Shown here in pieces: positions 15,203-18,589 of a DNA stretch of 18,589 nt. The notes beneath the pieces were generated by a model. The model ran no database searches and was not told where the DNA came from. It saw only the letters and a list, made by a program, of their open reading frames with translations. Origin of the DNA: Acidobacteria bacterium RIFCSPHIGHO2_01_FULL_67_28 (GTDB lineage: Bacteria; Acidobacteriota; Terriglobia; Acidiferrales; 2-02-FULL-67-57). The position numbers and the translations under genes are program-made. Where the stretch lies: positions 1 through 18,589 of the forward strand of contig MEKM01000033.1 of the NCBI GenBank assembly GCA_001766965.1. The letters are read 5' to 3'. The number at the start of each line of letters is the position of its first letter. Position 1 is the first letter of the stretch.

Positions 15203-16743
15203 CGCCGCGGCCCGCTTCCCAGGCGTCGCAGGGCCGCTTCCCGCGCCGCCTGCTTCCAGCGGCTCACCGGAGCGGCAAGCCGCAGGCCGTTCGTGGCGGC
15301 AGTGACCTCTGTGAGCGCGGCCGCGACCGCGGCGGCATCCACCACGGGCGTCCCGAAGATTCGGGACGGGGCCGCCGCCGGCTTCTCGTCCAGCATGCGC
15401 TCGATCAGCTCGGTGTCGAGCTCGCCGCGGACGAACTCCGCGCGGTCGAGCAGCCGGCGGAAGAACGGCAGGTTCGTCTGGATGCCGCCGATGAGGTATT
15501 CGTCGAGCGCGCGGCGCAAGCGCGCCAGGGCCTCGGCGCGGTCATTGCCCCAGCAAATGAGCTTGGCGAGCAGCGGGTCGTACTCAAGCGGCACGTTCCA
15601 CCCTTCGTAGACGTAGCCGTCCACGCGCACACCCGGCCCCGCCGGCCGCTCCAGGCGCGTGATGCGGCCCGGGCAGGGGAAGAAGTTGTTCTCCGCATCT
15701 TCGGCGTAGACGCGGCACTCGAGGGCGTGCCCGCGCCACTGGATGTCTTCTTGCCGGTAGGCGAGCGGCTCGCCGGCGGCCAGGCGGATCTGCTCCTTCA
15801 CCAGGTCGAGCCCGGTCACGAGCTCCGTCACCGGATGCTCGACCTGGAGCCGCGCGTTCACCTCGAGGAAAAAGAACTCGCAGCCCAGCGGCGCGCCCTC
15901 CGAGCGCTTGACCAGGAACTCGATGGTGCCGGCGTTGGTGTAGCCGCCGGCGCGGGCGATGCGCACGGCCGCCTCGCCCATGGCGGCGCGCAGCTCGGCG
16001 GTCATCACCGGCGAGGGCGACTCCTCGACCAGCTTCTGGTGGCGCCGCTGCAGCGAGCACTCGCGCTCGCCGAGGTGGATCAGGTGGCCGTGGAGGTCGC
16101 CGAGGATTTGGATTTCGACGTGCCGCGGCCGCTCGAGATACTTCTCCAAATAGAGCGAGGCGTCACCGAAAGCGTTCTCGGCCTCCGACCGAGCGTCGCG
16201 GAAGGCTGCGGCGAGCTCGGCCGGCGTTTCCACCCGCCGCATCCCTTTGCCGCCGCCGCCCGCCACCGCTTTCAGCAGGACGGGATAGCCGAGCGCGGCG
16301 GCGCGCTCGCCGGCTTCGGCGAGCGAGCCCAGCGCCTCCTTCGCGCCCGGCACCACGGGCGCGCCCGCGCGGGCCGCAACCTCGCGGGCTGCGGTCTTCG
16401 AGCCCATCAGCTCCATCGCTTCCGCCGACGGACCGATGAAAACGATGCCGCTCTCGCGGCAGGCCCGCGGCAGCGCCGGGTTTTCGGCGAGGAAGCCGTA
16501 ACCGGGATGGAGCGCCTCGGCCTGCGCGCGCCGCGCGACTTCGATGAGCTTGTCGATGCGCAGGTAGCTTTCGGTCGAAGGCGCCGGCCCGATGGCGTAG
16601 GCCTCATCGGCCAGCAGCACGTGCTCGGAGGCGCGGTCGACGTCCGAGTAAACCGCCGCGGCGCGGATCCCCATCTCACGGCAGGCGCGGATGATGCGTA
16701 CGGCGATCTCGCCGCGGTTGGCAATGAGGATCTTGCGGAACAC
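15199..16743 (-). CDS. accC: Acetyl/propionyl-CoA carboxylase, biotin carboxylase subunit
   Basis: The 514-residue ATP-grasp enzyme carboxylates biotin with bicarbonate and ATP. It has MFRKILIANRGEIAVRIIRA at the N-terminus, the glycine-rich ATP loop AVAGGGGKGM (Lys166 region), the metal and catalytic residues in EVNARLQVEHPVTE (Glu294, Asn296, Arg298, Glu302) and EALHPGYGFLAEN. It is about 65 residues longer than E. coli AccC; the C-terminal extension resembles the linker of propionyl-CoA carboxylase alpha. The GTG start at 16743 is fixed by the canonical N-terminus, with AGGAG six bases upstream. The symbol denotes the family; the physiological acyl-CoA is undetermined. Confidence 0.95.
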   Translation of the reverse strand: MFRKILIANRGEIAVRIIRACREMGIRAAAVYSDVDRASEHVLLADEAYAIGPAPSTESYLRIDKLIEVARRAQAEALHPGYGFLAENPALPRACRESGIVFIGPSAEAMELMGSKTAAREVAARAGAPVVPGAKEALGSLAEAGERAAALGYPVLLKAVAGGGGKGMRRVETPAELAAAFRDARSEAENAFGDASLYLEKYLERPRHVEIQILGDLHGHLIHLGERECSLQRRHQKLVEESPSPVMTAELRAAMGEAAVRIARAGGYTNAGTIEFLVKRSEGAPLGCEFFFLEVNARLQVEHPVTELVTGLDLVKEQIRLAAGEPLAYRQEDIQWRGHALECRVYAEDAENNFFPCPGRITRLERPAGPGVRVDGYVYEGWNVPLEYDPLLAKLICWGNDRAEALARLRRALDEYLIGGIQTNLPFFRRLLDRAEFVRGELDTELIERMLDEKPAAAPSRIFGTPVVDAAAVAAALTEVTAATNGLRLAAPVSRWKQAAREAALRRLGSGPRR

Positions 16744-16757
16744 AGGTGGCTCCTGTG
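16741..16757 (-). promoter_or_regulatory. Hairpin covering the ribosome-binding site and start codon of accC
   Basis: On the minus strand the sequence is CACAGG-AGCCA-CCTGTG, a perfect six-base stem with a five-base loop. The AGGAG ribosome-binding site lies in the 5' arm and loop, and the GTG start codon is the last three bases of the 3' arm. Folding would hide both and lower translation initiation. Whether this is regulated is inference. Confidence 0.5.
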
Positions 16758-16758
16758 G

Positions 16759-16778
16759 GTCGCGCCTTCAGGCGCGAC
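16759..16778. promoter_or_regulatory. Perfect palindrome at the expected accC transcription start (operator candidate)
   Basis: GTCGCGCC and GGCGCGAC are separated by four bases (TGAA on the minus strand). With the TATAAT next to it, transcription would start inside the palindrome near 16772, so it would act mainly as DNA, such as a repressor site. It also contains the CCTGAAGG core of other small repeats here, so it may simply be a REP-like remnant. Confidence 0.45.
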
Positions 16779-16784
16779 ATTATA
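16779..16784 (-). promoter_or_regulatory. -10 box for accC-BCCP-cdoA
   Basis: A perfect TATAAT on the minus strand, 36 bases before the accC GTG. No convincing -35 is seen 16-18 bases upstream, where short GC hairpins (such as GGCGC-GAAA-GCGCC at 16787-16800, + strand) occur. It probably starts the three-gene transcript. Confidence 0.55.
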
Positions 16785-16869
16785 GCCGGCGCGAAAGCGC
16801 CTACCTTGCTGCCGCAGGCCGTTGGCGCACCCCGAAAGGGCGCAGCAACAAGCCCGCGTCCTTATCCCT

Positions 16870-17538
16870 TCAGGCGCACTGCGGCGTGACTCCGTCGAGC
16901 GCGCCCCAGAGCGCGCGCAGCGCCCGTTCGGCCGCGGCCAGCGCCGGGCCGTTCGACTCCTCGGGCTGCGCCGCGAGCCAGCGCCGCCAGGCGGCGCGGT
17001 GGCGCACGTCGGCTTCTTCGTGCACGGCGAAGTAGGCGAGTCCCTTCGGCTCGCTGACGCCGTAGAAGCGCCGCAGGCCATCGATTTTTTTCGCGGCGAT
17101 CTCCGGCACCTGCGCCTCGTACACATAGAGCGCCGCCACCGCCTCGGCCGGCGAGCCCTCGCGGCAAAGGCGCTGGAAGGTTTCGACGAGGGCGCGGGTT
17201 CCGGGCAGCGGCGCCGAGTGGTCGAGCTCGCGCTCGCTCGTCCCGACCGCCGCGGCGAAGTCACGCCAGAGCTCCGGGTGCGTCCGCCCGGGGCTCAACT
17301 CTTCGGCGAGGTTCTCTTCCACCACGGGGCGCAACCCCTCATCGGCGCGCGCCGCGAGCTCCCGCAAGTACGCAGGGAACGCCTCGACGTGCCGATAGTA
17401 CTGGGCGGCGTAGAGCTGGAGCGCGCCGCGCTCGAGCGTGCCCGCGGTCCACGCCTGGTAAAACGGATGCTGCAACAAGTGCCAGCGCCCAACCTGCCTG
17501 TCGAGCTGCTCGATCAACCGCCCGTTCGCCTCGCCCAT
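16870..17538 (-). CDS. CADD-family (TenA/PqqC-like) di-iron protein, candidate self-sacrificing 4-aminobenzoate synthase
   Basis: The 222-residue all-helical protein matches chlamydial CADD along its length by recalled sequence: HPFYQAW, YAAQYYRHVEAFPAYL, ALYVYEAQVPEIAAKKIDGL and YFAVHEEADVRH. Di-metal ligands are Glu80, His87, Glu141, His173, Asp177 and His180. Tyr27 and Lys151 occupy the places of the residues that CADD uses to build 4-aminobenzoate, a folate precursor, in an O2-dependent reaction. It is not a thiamin-type TenA. ATG at 17538 has GGAGG seven bases upstream. The stop lies within a GCGCCTGAAGG element. Family membership is strong; activity is inferred. Confidence 0.85.
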   Translation of the reverse strand: MGEANGRLIEQLDRQVGRWHLLQHPFYQAWTAGTLERGALQLYAAQYYRHVEAFPAYLRELAARADEGLRPVVEENLAEELSPGRTHPELWRDFAAAVGTSERELDHSAPLPGTRALVETFQRLCREGSPAEAVAALYVYEAQVPEIAAKKIDGLRRFYGVSEPKGLAYFAVHEEADVRHRAAWRRWLAAQPEESNGPALAAAERALRALWGALDGVTPQCA

Positions 17539-17786
17539 CGTCTCGCCTCCGTCAGGGGAGATTCTCTCGAATTCTCGCTGCTTAACTCCTGCCCTGCCAG
17601 CTACTTTCCATCTGACCCACCCCGGGGGAGCTTCTCATCTAATTGATCCAACTGCAGTTAGCCGGTGAGATTCCCCGCCACGCCGCGCAACCGTTTGATA
17701 ACCAACATCTTCACGGGTGAGATTGTCTCCCCTCCCTTCTGCCTCCCCGGCGCCCCCGAGCGTCAACCTCGCCCTTGCCTTTCCTC

Positions 17787-17814
17787 CAGCCTCTTGCTTC
17801 TAGCATCCAGCCTC
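17787..17814. repeat. Degenerate heptanucleotide repeat
   Basis: Four consecutive 7-base units: CAGCCTC, TTGCTTC, TAGCATC and CAGCCTC (pattern YNGCNTC). The heptad phase and the exact return of the first unit argue against chance, but the array is short. Confidence 0.55.
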
Positions 17815-17825
17815 AAGAATGTCTA

Positions 17826-17855
17826 CGGTTTTTGCGGTTTTTGCGGTTTTTGCGG
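17826..17855. repeat. 9-base tandem repeat, three full units
   Basis: CGGTTTTTG is repeated three times perfectly and followed by CGG. It is a likely site of replication slippage and copy number may vary between strains. It lies outside any gene. Confidence 0.9.
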
Positions 17856-17895
17856 ATGTCTATTTTTCTCGTGTTCTCAAGCACTTACAGCCAAT

Positions 17896-18195
17896 CTACT
17901 TCCTGAACAGCACCTGGTAGTGGCGGTGGCGCGGCCGGCCCGCGAAGTAGTCGCCCTCTTCGATGCGGACGACCTCTTTCCAGTCGGGCCGCCGCTGGGC
18001 CCGGCGCAGCCCGGCCGGGCTCGTCCAGACCGTGACCCACATGTACTCGCCGCGCCGCCCGGGGTTGCGCGTGAAGAACGCGGCGCGGCAGGCCGGGATG
18101 CGCTTGAGCAGCCGCAGCGCCCGCCGCCGCATGAAGCTCGTTACCGTCCGCCGCTTGCTCTGGCTCGCTTGAAACACAAACGTCCGCAGGATCAT
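17896..18195 (-). CDS. Small ABM-like hypothetical protein
   Basis: The 99-residue basic protein has an alternating strand-helix pattern: MILRTFVFQAS, a long Arg-rich helix (about 13-33), then EYMWVTVWTSPAGL and a short C-terminal strand HYQVLF. This recalls the dimeric alpha/beta barrel of antibiotic-biosynthesis-monooxygenase-like proteins (YgiN type), but no catalytic residue can be pointed to and the match is uncertain. The ATG has GAGGTGA five bases upstream and lies nine bases after the carboxyltransferase stop, so the two are probably one transcript. The frame and ribosome-binding site make it a credible gene. Confidence 0.65.
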   Translation of the reverse strand: MILRTFVFQASQSKRRTVTSFMRRRALRLLKRIPACRAAFFTRNPGRRGEYMWVTVWTSPAGLRRAQRRPDWKEVVRIEEGDYFAGRPRHRHYQVLFRK

Positions 18196-18204
18196 CAGCT
18201 CACC

Positions 18205-18589
18205 TCACAGCGGGATGTTGCCGTGCTTCTTCGGCGGGTTCGCGTCCTTCTTGTTCTCGAGCATCTGCAGGGCGGCGATGAGCTTGGGCCGCGTCAGCCG
18301 CGGCTCGATCACGGCGTCAATCCAGCCGCGCTCGGCGGCAATCCAGGGATTGGCGTAGCGCTCGCGGAACTCTTCCACGCGCCGCGCCCGCTCGGCCTCG
18401 GCGTCTTTCGCCGCCGCCAGCTCGCGCCGGTAGACAATGTTCACCGCGCCCTCGGGCCCCATCACCGCAATCTCGGCGGTCGGGTAGGCGTAGTTGATGT
18501 CGGTCCGGATGTGCTTCGAGGCCATAACGCAGTAGGCGCCGCCGTAGGCCTTGCGCGTGATGACGGTAACCTTGGGCACGGTGGCTTCG
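18205..18589 (-). CDS. Acyl-CoA carboxylase carboxyltransferase (beta) subunit, C-terminal part only
   Basis: The last 128 or so residues of a carboxyltransferase are visible; the frame stays open to the window edge, so the gene begins outside (GTG at 18579 is an internal Val). EATVPKVTVITRKAYGGAYC, ASKHIRTDINYAYPTAEIAVMGPEGAVNIVYRR and the ending KKHGNIPL are typical of propionyl/methylmalonyl-type beta chains. This subunit transfers the carboxyl group from biotin to acyl-CoA. Biotin carboxylase and carrier genes lie about 1.5 kb downstream on the same strand, so the three could form one enzyme. Confidence 0.95.
   Translation of the reverse strand, partial: EATVPKVTVITRKAYGGAYCVMASKHIRTDINYAYPTAEIAVMGPEGAVNIVYRRELAAAKDAEAERARRVEEFRERYANPWIAAERGWIDAVIEPRLTRPKLIAALQMLENKKDANPPKKHGNIPL

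Larger units (their letters stand above)
17539..17895. other. 357-base intergenic region with simple repeats
   Basis: No convincing gene lies between the CADD-family gene and the ABM-like gene. The region is pyrimidine-rich on the + strand and lower in GC than its surroundings. It holds a 9-base tandem repeat (17826-17855), a degenerate heptamer series (17787-17814) and three GAGATT motifs with G-rich left flanks (17558, 17667, 17719). It also includes the upstream region of the CADD-family gene. No clear terminator or canonical promoter pair was found. Confidence 0.7.

Noticed and set aside
16870..17538. Thiaminase TenA or PqqC identity for the CADD-family protein
   Set aside because: No thi or pqq genes lie nearby and the residues match CADD's di-metal set, Tyr27 and Lys rather than the TenA catalytic cysteine.
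17826..17855. CRISPR-like array
   Set aside because: Units are nine bases with no spacers; it is a simple tandem repeat.

Overview
The window is high-GC bacterial chromosome (roughly two-thirds G+C by eye) with dense housekeeping genes, short operons and no prophage, transposase, rRNA, tRNA or CRISPR array. The order tgt-yajC-secD-secF, followed by TonB-ExbB-ExbD-ExbD-TPR lipoprotein and a bifunctional Rel, together with dispersed palindromic repeats carrying TGTCATNCTGAG ends, suggests an uncultured member of the Acidobacteriota. This placement is inferred from gene content and style, not from a marker-gene tree.

Layout on the + strand: the 3' part of tgt (1-767); a palindromic repeat and a candidate promoter; yajC, secD and secF (1028-4334), the accessory part of the Sec translocase; a TonB/ExbB/ExbD/ExbD energy-transducing set and a TPR lipoprotein (4336-7642), ending at a hairpin-plus-T-run terminator; rel (7702-9951) overlapping a small exported protein that resembles only the N-terminal beta domain of M1 aminopeptidases (9948-10628); ridA (10677-11060). 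Zinc-type rpmB lies on the minus strand (11074-11265), tail to tail with ridA. Two + strand exported-protein genes follow, an M28 metallopeptidase and a SurA/PpiC-type lipoprotein foldase (11424-13967). A second copy of the palindromic repeat separates these from a leftward block.

Layout on the minus strand (read from right to left): the 3' end of an acyl-CoA carboxylase carboxyltransferase gene (18589-18205), a small ABM-like protein (18195-17896), a 357-base gap with simple repeats, a CADD/TenA-like di-iron protein (17538-16870), then biotin carboxylase, biotin carrier protein and cysteine dioxygenase (16743-14100) packed as one unit. The carboxyltransferase, biotin carboxylase and carrier can together form a propionyl/acetyl-CoA-type carboxylase.

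The most interesting items are: (1) the CADD-family protein, which keeps the Tyr27 and Lys equivalents used by chlamydial CADD to make 4-aminobenzoate from its own side chains; (2) a bacterial cysteine dioxygenase that keeps the cysteine needed for the eukaryote-style Cys-Tyr cofactor; (3) a compact control region in front of the biotin carboxylase gene, where a perfect TATAAT, a 20-base palindrome and a hairpin covering both the ribosome-binding site and the GTG start sit within 45 bases; and (4) several families of small palindromic repeats, some running into gene ends. No wholly new multi-gene system could be demonstrated from the sequence alone.
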